DNA from: Chloroflexi bacterium UBA5189
GTDB taxonomy: Bacteria > Chloroflexota > Limnocylindria > Limnocylindrales > CSP1-4
Direction of reading: 5' to 3'
DNA length: 64,000 nt
Assembly: GCA_002413045.1 (NCBI GenBank)
Contig: DHWF01000031.1
Coordinates: 149,411 to 213,410, forward strand
Shown: positions 8,089 to 17,259 of the stretch, in pieces
How positions within the stretch are numbered: the stretch's first letter is position 1
Layout of the letters: each line of letters begins with the position of its first letter
Notes under the pieces: generated by a model
Databases searched by the model: none
What the model saw: only the letters and a program-made list of their open reading frames with translations
What the model was told of the DNA's origin: nothing
Program-made: the position numbers and the translations under genes

Positions 8089-9015
8089 ATGACCGACGCC
8101 ACGATGACCGAGCCCACGACCGAACCGACGACGATCGAGCCGACGACCACCGAGCCGATCACGCGAACGCTCGACACGCTTGGCGCAACCATCACGTACG
8201 ACATCCGCCCCAATGAACGGGGTGCTCGGCCCTTCCTCATGCTGATCGGCTCACCGATGGGCGCCAGCGGGTTCCCGACCCTGGCTGGGCATTTCATCGA
8301 TCGAACGGTGATCACGTACGACCCGCGCGGGGTCGATCGAAGCAAGAAGGCCGACGACCTGAGCGAGTCGACGCCGCAGCAGCATGCCGACGACATCCAC
8401 CGCGTGATCGAGGCGGTCGGCGGCGGCCCGGTCGATCTCTTCGCGACCAGCGGCGGTGCCGTGAACGCGCTCGCACTCGTGGCTGCGCATCCCGAGGACG
8501 TCCGGGTCCTGGTCGCGCACGAGCCGCCGCTTGCCGGGCTCCTCCCCGACTGCGCCTCGGCCCTCGCCGCCTCGAGGGACATCCACGACACGTACATGCG
8601 TCGTGGCTTTGGTCCGGCGATGGCGAAGTTCATCAAGATCGTCAGCTTCGTCGGTCCGATCACGCCGGAGTACCACCGCGAACCTGATCCGGACCCAGCG
8701 ATGTTCGGCCTGCCGACCGAGGACGATGGCTCGCGGAACGACCCGCTCCTCGGCCAGAACATGGTCTCGTCGACCCATTACGAGCCGGATCTGCCCGCGC
8801 TGCGCCGTGCATCGACCCGGATCGTGATCGCCGTCGGCGCCAAGTCCGAGGGCCAGTTCGCGCATCGCGGTGGAATCGCCATCGCGGAACGACTCGGACT
8901 GACGCCGGTCGCGTTCCCCGGCGGCCACGACGGGTTCATGGGGGGCGAAATGGGCTCGATGGGCGAGCCAGACGCCTTCCAGGCGAAGCTCCGCGAGGCG
9001 TTCGCGACCCCGTAA
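8089..9015 (+). CDS. Alpha/beta hydrolase
   Basis: 308 residues. A Thr/Glu/Pro-rich N-terminus (TEPTTEPTTIEPTT) precedes an alpha/beta-hydrolase fold. An oxyanion segment (MLIGSPMGAS) and the strand before the nucleophile (VDLFATSGGAVNALAL) place the catalytic Ser near residue 121; the histidine is in GGHDGFMGG near the C-terminus. The nucleophile elbow is TSGGA, not the common GxSxG. The start is set by a perfect AGGAGG at 8078-8083, 5 bases before the ATG. The substrate cannot be told. It is monocistronic and converges on the cyclase gene. Confidence 0.85.
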   Translation: MTDATMTEPTTEPTTIEPTTTEPITRTLDTLGATITYDIRPNERGARPFLMLIGSPMGASGFPTLAGHFIDRTVITYDPRGVDRSKKADDLSESTPQQHADDIHRVIEAVGGGPVDLFATSGGAVNALALVAAHPEDVRVLVAHEPPLAGLLPDCASALAASRDIHDTYMRRGFGPAMAKFIKIVSFVGPITPEYHREPDPDPAMFGLPTEDDGSRNDPLLGQNMVSSTHYEPDLPALRRASTRIVIAVGAKSEGQFAHRGGIAIAERLGLTPVAFPGGHDGFMGGEMGSMGEPDAFQAKLREAFATP

Positions 9016-9029
9016 ACGCTCGTTGGGAC

Positions 9030-10268
9030 CTAGCGCCGCCCGACCAGGTACCAGGTCTCCATGTCGCCCTTGCCCTTGACGGGAACGGTACCGCGCGGCT
9101 CGCACACGAACTCGTCGCGGAGGAGCTCGTGGGTCGCGCTGGTGATCTGGATGCGGCCAGGCGTGCCCTGCGATTCCATCCGGCTCGCCGTGTTCACCGC
9201 GTCCCCCCATAGGTCGTACAGGAAGCGCTTGCGGCCGATGACGCCGGCCACGACGGGCCCGGAGTTCAGCCCGATCCGGAGCTCGAGCCCGAGGTCGCCG
9301 ACGGCGCCGCCGGGTGCGACGCTCTCGACCATGTCGAGCGCCAGGAGCGCGAGCGCGCGGGCGTGATCGGGGCGCGGGTCGGGAACGCCGGCGGCGACCA
9401 TGTAGGCGTCGCCGATGGTCTTGATCTTCTCGAGGTCGTAGCGCTCGGCGAGCTCGTCGAAGTGGCTGAACAGTCGATCGAGCAGGCCGACGACCTCCGC
9501 GGCGGCGAGCTTGTGCGCTCGCGGCGTGAACTCGACGACATCCGCGAACAGGACCGACACCTCGCGGAACCCGTCGGCGATCGTCTCCGGTCGCGCCTTG
9601 AGCCGCTCGGCGATCGAGCCGGGCAGGATGTTCAGCAGCAGGGTCTCGGCCCGCTCGTGCTCGCCGCGCAGGGCGACCAGGGCATCCTGGCGCTGGTTGT
9701 AGAAGATCGCGAGCAGGGTGAAGAACACGGTGCCACCGACCACGACGTTGAGCGCCAGGATCACGTTCGCGAACCACGCCGGGACCGGCGCCACGGGCCC
9801 GATGACGCTCCCGACGATGCCGGACGCGAGGAAGAGGACGACGAACGCCACGTACCAGCGAGCGCCCGATCGAACGCCGTTGAATACGAGCGCCCCGAGC
9901 GGCGCGAGCAGCCCCCACAGCCCTACCGCGCCCGATCCCAGGAACCCACCGAGCGGGGCCATCGAGATGGTCGGCGCGATCACGATGTCGAGGAGCTGGA
10001 TCCGCAGGAGGACGCTCGCGTTCCCGGTGCGCGCGAACAGGACGATCGACGCAACGGAGATGGCGAGGTAGACGGCCGCGAGCAGGCCGGTCCAGCTGCC
10101 GAGCGCCAGGAACAGCGTCGCCCAGATGAACGAGATCGGCCAGACCCCGACGGAGAGGAGGACGAGCAGCCCCTTCCGGAGCCGCGCCTCCTCGTCGTCG
10201 CCGGGAGCCGCGCCAACCCTCGCCAGTCGCATGATGGCCGCGTCGAACCAGGTGCGGGGCGAGATCAC
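9030..10268 (-). CDS. Membrane-bound class III adenylate/guanylate cyclase
   Basis: 412 residues. About six hydrophobic helices fill the first half (GLLVLLSVGVWPISFIWA onward). They are followed by a helical linker (ALVALRGEHERAETLLLNIL) and a class III cyclase domain. The metal Asp is in SVLFADVVEFT, the adenine-selecting Lys and second metal Asp in KTIGDAYM, and the Asp/Asn/Arg set in YDLWGDAVNTASRM, so it should be catalytically active, probably making cAMP. I choose the GTG at 10268 because the longer frame runs into the next gene. An ATG at 10232 is an alternative. Confidence 0.88.
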   Translation of the reverse strand: MISPRTWFDAAIMRLARVGAAPGDDEEARLRKGLLVLLSVGVWPISFIWATLFLALGSWTGLLAAVYLAISVASIVLFARTGNASVLLRIQLLDIVIAPTISMAPLGGFLGSGAVGLWGLLAPLGALVFNGVRSGARWYVAFVVLFLASGIVGSVIGPVAPVPAWFANVILALNVVVGGTVFFTLLAIFYNQRQDALVALRGEHERAETLLLNILPGSIAERLKARPETIADGFREVSVLFADVVEFTPRAHKLAAAEVVGLLDRLFSHFDELAERYDLEKIKTIGDAYMVAAGVPDPRPDHARALALLALDMVESVAPGGAVGDLGLELRIGLNSGPVVAGVIGRKRFLYDLWGDAVNTASRMESQGTPGRIQITSATHELLRDEFVCEPRGTVPVKGKGDMETWYLVGRR

Positions 10269-10305
10269 CCGGCGAGGATAGTCGCGAGCTGGGTGGAGCC
10301 GGCGC

Positions 10306-10692
10306 TCAGGCCCGGAGCAGCTCCGTGGCGGTCGCTGCGAGCTGCTCGAGGGCGGCGCGATCGTCGGCGGCGAGGCTCGCATCGTGCGCAACGGCCAGGA
10401 CCCCGAGGCCGCCCAGCGGCAGGTGGCTGCGGAGCGCCGGGCCGCCGGGGTTCATCGGCTGCACGTCGAAGGTCGGGCCGGCGTCGTCGGCCGCGCGCGT
10501 AATGGGGTGCAGCGGGTTCTCGACCGCGGCGACGAGCCCGACAAGCGGCGGCCCCTCGATGCCAGCGGCCGCCGCGAGCGCCAATGGGGTGGAACCCTCC
10601 CGCCGCGTGAAGATCGCCGCCGATTCCACGTCACCGACGTCAAGGGCAGCCGTTGCGATGCTCTTCAGATCCGTCGCCGCTCCCTTGTCCAT
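10306..10692 (-). CDS. Small GAF-like domain protein
   Basis: 128 residues. The pattern ATDLKSIATAALDVGDVESAAIF, then SHLPLGGLGVLAVAHDAS and AADDRAALEQLAATATELL at the end, resembles a compact GAF domain, a fold that binds small ligands such as cyclic nucleotides. The similarity is in pattern only and no ligand residues can be named. It lies 37 bases upstream of the membrane cyclase in the same direction and could be co-transcribed with it. Confidence 0.6.
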   Translation of the reverse strand: MDKGAATDLKSIATAALDVGDVESAAIFTRREGSTPLALAAAAGIEGPPLVGLVAAVENPLHPITRAADDAGPTFDVQPMNPGGPALRSHLPLGGLGVLAVAHDASLAADDRAALEQLAATATELLRA

Positions 10693-10737
10693 GCGCCAAG
10701 GATAGGGAAAGCGGCCCTGGATCTGCGCTGCGGAGGG

Positions 10738-11382
10738 TCAGGTCGGGTTCGCCTCGGACTCGTCAGTCGCAGCGTCCTCGTCCTCGGAGAGGAGCCGGTA
10801 CATCTGCTTCCGAGCGTCGGTGAGGATCTTCGTCGCCTCGCCGCGCGCCCTCGGCGAGCCCATCTTGTGGACCTGGATGACGGCCGCGGCGAGCTGCATC
10901 GCGAGCTGCCGAACATCCGGCTGGCGATCGTCGTCCGCTGCCTTGTCGTCGGCCCACGGCGACCGGGTGCCGGTCTCGGCGGCCGCCTTGCGACCTTCCT
11001 CGGTCAGCGTGTAGGTCCGCCGGCCGTCGACCTCCTCGCTCGTGACGAGGCCCTCGTCGGCGAGCTGCTGGAGTGTCGGGTAGACGGAGCCGGCGCTGGG
11101 GCGCCAGCGGCCGCCGCTCTGCGCCTCGAGCTCCTGGATCACCTCGTAGCCGTGCATCGGCTTCTTGAGCAGCGCCGCGAGGATCAGTGGCCGGATCTCG
11201 CCGCGGCGGATCGGGCCGCCGGGGCCGCCGTGGCCAAAGGTCTCGCGGAAGGAGAAGGCTGGGCGGCCGCCCCCGTGGCGGAGGTTCCGTCGGAGCTCTT
11301 CACGGAGCTGCCGGCCCATCTCGCCACGCATATCGCCGTGGCGGTGCCGCGCGAAGGCGCGGCGGGTTTCGTTGTCGAACAT
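10738..11382 (-). CDS. PadR family transcriptional regulator (long form)
   Basis: 214 residues. An N-terminal His/Arg/Gly-rich stretch leads into the PadR winged helix at about residues 62-135 (IRPLILAALLKKPMHGYEVIQ, GSVYPTLQQLADEGLV, GRRTYTLTEEG). A C-terminal helical region follows (VRQLAMQLAAAVIQVHKMG). The Gly-rich extension with RHGGGR and HGGPGGP is typical of a PadR subgroup in high-GC Gram-positives. A 20-bp palindrome about 60 bases upstream is the likely operator. No obvious target gene is adjacent besides itself. Confidence 0.9.
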   Translation of the reverse strand: MFDNETRRAFARHRHGDMRGEMGRQLREELRRNLRHGGGRPAFSFRETFGHGGPGGPIRRGEIRPLILAALLKKPMHGYEVIQELEAQSGGRWRPSAGSVYPTLQQLADEGLVTSEEVDGRRTYTLTEEGRKAAAETGTRSPWADDKAADDDRQPDVRQLAMQLAAAVIQVHKMGSPRARGEATKILTDARKQMYRLLSEDEDAATDESEANPT

Positions 11383-11801
11383 GTGCTGTGTCTGGATCCT
11401 TTCGTGGTTCCAAGCTTTGGTTGTGCGCTATGTCGCGCGGCATCACGATATATCGCGATGTTCCGCGTTGTCAACCGTTCGGGATCGGGATCATCGAGGT
11501 GAACATCCGGGACAGGAAGGCCTTGAGCGGCACCGGCATGCGCATCGGAGGCTCCCTCGGGTCCCGGAAGGCGTCACGTGCACGGTCATGTCGCGTTCCA
11601 CGGTAGCCCGTTGCCGAGCCAAGGCGAATCAAGGGTCTTGCCGGATGGTCGCACTCGAAGGCGCGATCAACGATTGCGAGGTCGTACTGGGTGCACCGAG
11701 GCACCGGGCCCGGAGCAACCGCCGACGTTTTCGTAGACCGGCCGACATCCCGGCCATACACTCCCCGCCGGAGGCGGGATCTCGGGAGGGACGCGAAACT
11801 C
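11383..11801 (+). other. Intergenic region between padR and the FnIII protein gene
   Basis: About 420 bases between divergent genes. It holds the palindrome at 11441-11460 and a locally AT-rich stretch around it, suited to a promoter for the PadR gene. A 96-codon minus-strand frame covers 11471-11761, but its arginine-rich composition and lack of a ribosome site give no support for coding. A gggaggg ribosome site for the next gene lies at 11784-11790. Confidence 0.5.
11441..11460 (-). promoter_or_regulatory. 20-bp palindrome, probable PadR operator
   Basis: catcacgatatatcgcgatg is palindromic except for one base pair. Its centre, cgatatatcg, is perfect. It lies about 60 bases upstream of the PadR start in an otherwise GC-rich region. 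Binding by the adjacent regulator is inferred. Confidence 0.55.
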
Positions 11802-14600
11802 GTGAGTCAGGCTCCGCGGCGAGCGATCATCGTGCTGGCGAGCGGCGCGCTGCTGGCCGCGCTCCTGCTGACGGGCACGGTCCAGGCGTTCTCCAACTAT
11901 GGCCCGCCGCCTCCCGGGGGTCCCATCCTCGTGTCGCCCGCGAACGGGGCGTCCTCCTCCGAGATCCCGACACTCACCTGGTTGCCGGCTCGCGATGCCC
12001 TGTACTACGACGTCACGGTCCGCACGCCAGGGCAGACGGTCGGCGGCTGCGGCGGCGAGGTCCGCGGTCACCTGAGCTTCCAATGCGAGGATCTCGCGCC
12101 CGGCACCTACGTCTGGAAGGTCACCTCCCACTCGATCGAGGGCTCGCCCGGGGGCACGAGCGTCACGCGAACGTTCACGAGGACCACGCCGCCGCTGTCC
12201 GCGCCGGTGCTGACGGCGCCCGCGAACGCGGCATCGATCGACTATCCCGACGCCCTCGGGATGCTTCGCTGGCAGCCGGTGCTCGGTGCCGCCCTGTACG
12301 AGCTCGAGGTCTCGACCTCGCCGACCTTCGCCGACATTCACCCCACCGACATCGGGGGCACGGGCGATCTCAGCGCGGAGGTTCCGCGAGACCACATCGG
12401 CGTGGCGGAGTACTGGCGCGTTCGCGGCGTCAGCTCGGATCGGCTGTGGGCCGGGCCGTGGTCCCTGACGCGGTCGTTCACGGTCACCTGGACCGATGTC
12501 CCGACCCCGCTCTCGCCGGCGAACGGCGCGAGTGTCTCGAACATCATCCTCAGCTGGTCGCCGGTGAAGGGCGCCACGAACTACGACGTCCAGGTCGCAG
12601 CGATCGGCGACGTCGCGTTCGCGGACGCTGAGATGGCGTCGCCATGGCCGATCAAGACATGGCTGACGTGGGGTTCCACGCCCGCGGGTGACCTTCGCTG
12701 GCGGGTCCGTGCGCGAAACGAGTACGGCGGCACGACGGCGTGGTCCGCCGCGCGAACGCTCGTCCGTGACAACGGCGCCCCGATCACCGACCCCCCGCCA
12801 CCCCTTTCCTTGCCGACGGTCCAGGTCACCAGCCCGGCAGACGGCGCCACGCTCCCGGATACCTGGGATCACCCCATCCAATGGACCATGGTCGCTGGGG
12901 CGACCCGCTACGAGGTCGAGATCGACGACCTCACGCTCGGTGGAACCGGGTCGCGGATCGTCGCGACGTCGCCGCTCCTGTGGCGGCCGGATCGCGGATC
13001 GACGGTTCGCTTCCGCGCCCGGGCACTCGGCGACAACGGCGAGGTGGGCGCCTGGTCGGCGTATCGCCAGGTGACGATCGGGCCGGTGGCGACCATCACG
13101 CTCCTCTCCCCGGCTGACGGCGCGATCATCTCGGCGGACTCGCCGCGGTTCGAGTGGGCGCCGTTCCTCGACTCCTCGTACTACCAGTTCCAGGTGAGTC
13201 GGACGACGGACTTCTCGGGCCCTTCCGAGGTCACCGTGGGCGTGCCCTACGCGAGCCCAAGAAGCGCGCTTGGGCTAGGGCGCTGGTACTGGCGGGTCGT
13301 CGCCGGGAACGGCGGGATCCTCGGGGTCTCGGCTCCGCGGGCGATCGACATCGTCGACACGCTCCCGCCCGCAGGTGGTTTCACGATCGGCGCCGGCGCA
13401 TACACGCTCCAATCCACCGCTTCGGTGGGGGTTGATGCGGTCGATGACATCGGCACGGTCGATCAGGTGGGGCTCTCCGTCGACGGCGTTACCTGGGAGA
13501 CGCACAACTACGACCCAGGCGCGATCCAGTGGTCGCTCACGTCGCCAGCGCACGGCGGCAGCAGCCCCGGCCAGCGGACGGTGTACGCCCGCTACGAGGA
13601 CGACTCCGGGAACTGGTCGACACCCGTTGCGGCCTCGATCTGGTACGGCATGGAGCCGCCGGTCGATGAGACACCACCGATCGGGTCGGTCACGATCGCT
13701 GGTGGCGCGGCATTCACCCGATCGCTCGATCCGGTCATCAACGTACCGGCATCGGATCCCGGCGGTGTGACGCTCGTCGCGATCTCCACTGACGGCGTCA
13801 CCTGGGACGAGCGGCCGTACTGGGATCTCCAGCAGGTCACGTTGTCGCCGTCCAACGGCACGAAGACCGTCCGGGTCAAATGGCGCGACTGGGCGCTCAA
13901 CTGGTCCGCCGTGGCCAGCGACACGATCGTCTTAGACACGGTTTCGCCGGTCGCGAGCGCTCCCAAGCAGACGTTTGTCAGCAGCTCGACCGTGAATGGC
14001 GGCGCCGTCCCAGTCAAATTCACGTGGACCGGCTCGGATGCCACGAGTGGTGTCGCGCGATACGAGGCCGCCCTGAGCACCGATGGCGGCGCCTGGGCCA
14101 CGCTGTCCACGTCCCTCGCTACCGCATCCCTGACGCGAAACCTGACGACCGGGCATACCTACCGACTCGAGGTGCGAGCGGTCGACAGGGCCGGCAACAC
14201 CGGGCCATGGGTTGGTGGCACGTCGTTCAAGGTCTCCGCGTACCAGGAGGGCTCCGGGTCGATCGTTCGGAGCGGGACCTGGTCGTTGTCGTCCAGTTCC
14301 TCGTATTGGGGTGGAGCCGAGCGATACGCAACGTCCGCCGGTGCCTCCGCGAGGCTCACGTTCACCGGTCGATCGTTCGCCTGGATCGGCGCCGTCGGTC
14401 CGACACGCGGTTCGGCGAGGGTCTACGTCAACGGCGTGCTGGTAACGACCGTGAGCCTGTACGCATCCTCGACCGGGTATCAGCGGGTCCTGGTTGCGCT
14501 CTCGTGGTCGACCGCGACGAGTCGCACGGTCAAGATCATCGTCGTCGGGACCTCCGGGCACTCCCGCGTCGACCTCGACGCGCTCGTGACCGGAACGTAG
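11802..14600 (+). CDS. Large secreted protein with fibronectin type III-like repeats
   Basis: 932 residues. A signal peptide occupies residues 1-28 (RRAIIVLASGALLAALLL, ending near TVQAF). The body is a series of beta-sandwich repeats with recurring LSPANGASVSNIILSWSPV and VQVTSPADGATL style openings, typical of FnIII-like surface proteins. Later units contain SVDGVTWETHNYDP and STDGVTWDERPY, as in Ig-like modules of actinobacterial and Chloroflexota secreted proteins. The C-terminal 110 residues (SGTWSLSSSSSYWGGAERYA onward) form a separate beta-rich, possibly carbohydrate-binding, domain. A GTG start with gggaggg 11 bases upstream is chosen because it places the signal peptide at the N-terminus. 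Role: envelope or adhesion; no catalytic motif is seen. Confidence 0.82.
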   Translation: MSQAPRRAIIVLASGALLAALLLTGTVQAFSNYGPPPPGGPILVSPANGASSSEIPTLTWLPARDALYYDVTVRTPGQTVGGCGGEVRGHLSFQCEDLAPGTYVWKVTSHSIEGSPGGTSVTRTFTRTTPPLSAPVLTAPANAASIDYPDALGMLRWQPVLGAALYELEVSTSPTFADIHPTDIGGTGDLSAEVPRDHIGVAEYWRVRGVSSDRLWAGPWSLTRSFTVTWTDVPTPLSPANGASVSNIILSWSPVKGATNYDVQVAAIGDVAFADAEMASPWPIKTWLTWGSTPAGDLRWRVRARNEYGGTTAWSAARTLVRDNGAPITDPPPPLSLPTVQVTSPADGATLPDTWDHPIQWTMVAGATRYEVEIDDLTLGGTGSRIVATSPLLWRPDRGSTVRFRARALGDNGEVGAWSAYRQVTIGPVATITLLSPADGAIISADSPRFEWAPFLDSSYYQFQVSRTTDFSGPSEVTVGVPYASPRSALGLGRWYWRVVAGNGGILGVSAPRAIDIVDTLPPAGGFTIGAGAYTLQSTASVGVDAVDDIGTVDQVGLSVDGVTWETHNYDPGAIQWSLTSPAHGGSSPGQRTVYARYEDDSGNWSTPVAASIWYGMEPPVDETPPIGSVTIAGGAAFTRSLDPVINVPASDPGGVTLVAISTDGVTWDERPYWDLQQVTLSPSNGTKTVRVKWRDWALNWSAVASDTIVLDTVSPVASAPKQTFVSSSTVNGGAVPVKFTWTGSDATSGVARYEAALSTDGGAWATLSTSLATASLTRNLTTGHTYRLEVRAVDRAGNTGPWVGGTSFKVSAYQEGSGSIVRSGTWSLSSSSSYWGGAERYATSAGASARLTFTGRSFAWIGAVGPTRGSARVYVNGVLVTTVSLYASSTGYQRVLVALSWSTATSRTVKIIVVGTSGHSRVDLDALVTGT

Positions 14601-14615
14601 TGCGGCGAGCCAGGT

Positions 14616-15836
14616 CTACGCGGGGGATCTCCCCCACTCGCCGGCGCGGATGAGCCAGGCAACGGCGAAGAACCAGACGGCTGAGAGGATCGCCACGAGC
14701 CCGAGCGCGAGGAGCCACGGGGCCGGGTCGAGCCAGCCAAGCACGAGCGCGGCAACGGCACCGACCGCGAGCAGCCAGGTGAGCGGCCGGTAGACCATCT
14801 CGAGGCGGATGGCATCCGTGAGGGCGCGGGCGGTGAGGATCATCGCGAGCAGGCCGATCGCCACCGCGCCCGCGAGCAGCCACGCCGTCGCGGCAGGCGT
14901 CGTTGGATCGTGGGCATGCTCGACGAGGGTGACGATCGCGGCACCCGTGGCCGTGATCGACAGGGTGATCGGGACGTGGCTGAGCATCCAGATCGACAGC
15001 ACGCCGCGATCGTCGCGCGGCATCCGTCGGCCGATCAGGTCGAAGTAGATCCACCAGTAGCCGAAGCCCACGATGAGCGCGAGCGACCCGGTACCGATCG
15101 TGATCAGGTCGCGTTGACCCGCGGACAGCCCCTCGACGACACCGAGGATCACCTCGCCGAGGACGATGATCGTGAACGCCCCGAACCGCTCGACGAGCGA
15201 CTGGGTCGCGACGACGCCCTCGCTCATCCCGACCCGCGGCCGAGATGCCGCCAGCTGGATCCCGATGAACCACGACGCCGCGAAGACGGCCCAGAGCACG
15301 AGCCGCGGCTCGAGCGGCAGGAACGCGCTCGCGGCAATCAGCGCGGTCGAGACCACCAGGCCGCCGACGTAGAACTTGGTGACCGGGAGGAAGTCGGGGT
15401 TATCGACCCGATCCTGGTTTCGGACGATGTTCCATTGCCATGTCATGAGCGCAAGGAACGCCGCGTAGACGAGCGCGAAGGCCGCCCCTTCCGTGCCGGC
15501 AGCCTCCTGGGTGAACACGGCCAGCAATGCGAGGAAGCCCATCTGCGTGAACACGAGCAGGCGGGTCCGGCCGTCCTCGCGACCGTGCAGCTCCACGTAC
15601 AGCGAGCCGTTGATCCACGCGATCCAGATCATCGCGAAGACGACCGCGAACTCGGCGAAGCCGCGGATCGAGATATCGGAGGTCAGGCGGTTCGAGGCGC
15701 CGGTGATGACGGCCACGTAGACGAGGTCGTAGAACAGCTCGAGATTGCTGACCGTCCGGTCCTTGATCACGGCACCATGCGGCCGCGGCGGCGCCGTGAG
15801 CCATCGCTTGAACTCGCTCTTGCCCGAACCGGTCAC
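14616..15836 (-). CDS. ltrA: Low temperature requirement protein A (LtrA) family membrane protein
   Basis: 406 residues with about eleven hydrophobic segments. The diagnostic N-terminal LtrA block is present (VSNLELFYDLVYVAVIT), as are SLVERFGAFTIIVLGEVILG and GFGYWWIYFDL. LtrA proteins were named from Listeria growth at low temperature; their biochemical role is unknown. The GTG start at 15836 overlaps the stop of the upstream hydrolase-cyclase gene by 4 bases (GTGA), so the two are coupled. This links an orphan membrane protein with a cyclase. Confidence 0.9.
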   Translation of the reverse strand: MTGSGKSEFKRWLTAPPRPHGAVIKDRTVSNLELFYDLVYVAVITGASNRLTSDISIRGFAEFAVVFAMIWIAWINGSLYVELHGREDGRTRLLVFTQMGFLALLAVFTQEAAGTEGAAFALVYAAFLALMTWQWNIVRNQDRVDNPDFLPVTKFYVGGLVVSTALIAASAFLPLEPRLVLWAVFAASWFIGIQLAASRPRVGMSEGVVATQSLVERFGAFTIIVLGEVILGVVEGLSAGQRDLITIGTGSLALIVGFGYWWIYFDLIGRRMPRDDRGVLSIWMLSHVPITLSITATGAAIVTLVEHAHDPTTPAATAWLLAGAVAIGLLAMILTARALTDAIRLEMVYRPLTWLLAVGAVAALVLGWLDPAPWLLALGLVAILSAVWFFAVAWLIRAGEWGRSPA

Positions 15837-17173
15837 GGGGCGCACGTCGCGAAGAGGCGCCACTCCCCGGGAACGCCCTTGAGGACGTGGGCACCGCGAT
15901 CCTCGAACGTGAGCTGCGAGCCGGTGACGAGGTCGCGCACCGTCCCCGAGACAAGCACCTCGCCAGGTTTCGCCTCGGCGGCGACCCGCGCGGCGATGTG
16001 GACGGCGATGCCGCTGATCTCGCCGCGGAGGCGCTCGCCCTCGCCGGTGTGGAGGCCGGCGCGGACCTCGAGGCCGAGCTTGCGCACGTCGTCGCGGATG
16101 GCGCAGGCGCACCGGATCGCGCGGCCAGGGCCGTCGAAGGTGGCAAAGAAGCCGTCGCCGGACGTGCCCGCCTCGACGCCGCCATGGCGCGCCAGCTGGT
16201 GCCGGACGACCGCATGGTGCTGGTCGAGGAGCCGGCGCCAGGCGACGTCGCCGAGATCGGCCGCTTTCTCCGTCGAGCCCGCGATGTCCGTGAACAGGAA
16301 GGTGCCGAGGAACATCTCGTGTTCGGTCGGGTCGGCGAGGCCACGGATGAACTGCTCGGTCTCGTCGAGCAGGACCTGGTTCGCGGCGGGATCCGCCCAC
16401 GAGTAGCCGTCGACGAGCCCCGGGATTTCGCGGCGGGTCGCGCCGGGGATGTGGTGGGTCACGTAATCCGCGACGCCCGTCGACGACTGCCGATGGGTGA
16501 CGAGCGTCGGAACCCGCAGCGTTGGCAGCAGGTCGATGACGTCGCCGTCCATGACCATGCGCTGGTAGGCGGCGGCTGCGCTCGGGCTGGCGCTGGAGCG
16601 CATGTGGCGCACGTACCAGGCGAGGAAGTCGGGGTCGTCGGCGACGGTGGGGCTGTAGGTGGCGAGCTCACGCTCGAACAGGCGCGTCGAGCCCCAATCG
16701 GCCGAGACCTCCGCGAGCCAGGTGCGCCATTCGTCGTCCGTCCGCGCCCACGGATAGTCCGGGGTGCGCCGGCCACGGACCGACGGCTCGTGCAGCACGA
16801 GCCCGAGCACGCGCTCCGGGTACGTCGCCGCGAACATGATCGCGATCCGGGTGCCCTCGTGGGCGGCCATGATCGCGGCCCGCTCCACCCCGGCATCCTC
16901 CATCACCGCGCGGATGTCATCCATCCGCGACTCGAGCGTGGGTGCGCTCCGGAGTCGATCGGACAGGCCCATGCCGCGCTTATCGAACATGAGCACGCGG
17001 CTGAACGCGGCGAGGCCCTCCACGTGGCGCACGAACAGCGGCTGGTCCCAGACCGACGACAGCTCGGACAGGCTGCCGCGCACGACCACCAGATCGACCG
17101 GCCCGTCGCCGAACGACTGGTACGCGATGCTGACGTCGCCGCTGCGCGCGTAGCGGATCTCGGGCACGTCCAT
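15833..17173 (-). CDS. Alpha/beta hydrolase-like domain fused to class III cyclase
   Basis: 446 residues. Residues 1-~265 are an alpha/beta-hydrolase fold (IRYARSGDVSIAYQSFGDGP, VLMFDKRGMGLSDRL). Residues ~275-446 are a class III cyclase domain (GTFLFTDIAGSTEKA, SGDGFFATFDGP, HIAARVAAEAKPGE). The architecture matches mycobacterial Rv1900c. The expected Gly-x-Ser-x-Gly elbow reads AIMAAHEGTRIA, with His at the nucleophile position, so esterase activity is doubtful and the domain may be a ligand sensor. In the cyclase the adenine-selecting Lys and the Asn of VNTAxR are replaced (Gly and His), as in noncanonical members. The start is the ATG at 17173; another in-frame ATG is three codons upstream at 17182. 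Confidence 0.88.
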   Translation of the reverse strand: MDVPEIRYARSGDVSIAYQSFGDGPVDLVVVRGSLSELSSVWDQPLFVRHVEGLAAFSRVLMFDKRGMGLSDRLRSAPTLESRMDDIRAVMEDAGVERAAIMAAHEGTRIAIMFAATYPERVLGLVLHEPSVRGRRTPDYPWARTDDEWRTWLAEVSADWGSTRLFERELATYSPTVADDPDFLAWYVRHMRSSASPSAAAAYQRMVMDGDVIDLLPTLRVPTLVTHRQSSTGVADYVTHHIPGATRREIPGLVDGYSWADPAANQVLLDETEQFIRGLADPTEHEMFLGTFLFTDIAGSTEKAADLGDVAWRRLLDQHHAVVRHQLARHGGVEAGTSGDGFFATFDGPGRAIRCACAIRDDVRKLGLEVRAGLHTGEGERLRGEISGIAVHIAARVAAEAKPGEVLVSGTVRDLVTGSQLTFEDRGAHVLKGVPGEWRLFATCAP

Positions 17174-17259
17174 CGCGCGCATTGTGCGGCTCGCGACGAC
17201 TGCCATACCGTGGACATGGGCGCCGCCGGGGGCCTGAGGCGCCCGTACCATTCGGGCCA

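Noticed and set aside
9030..10391. Longer version of the membrane cyclase starting at 10391
   Set aside because: The first 41 codons lie inside the GAF-like gene and translate to Ser/Pro/Arg-rich sequence unlike the family.
11471..11761. A 96-codon minus-strand frame in the gap before the FnIII-type gene
   Set aside because: No ribosome site, arginine-rich composition, and no recognised motif.
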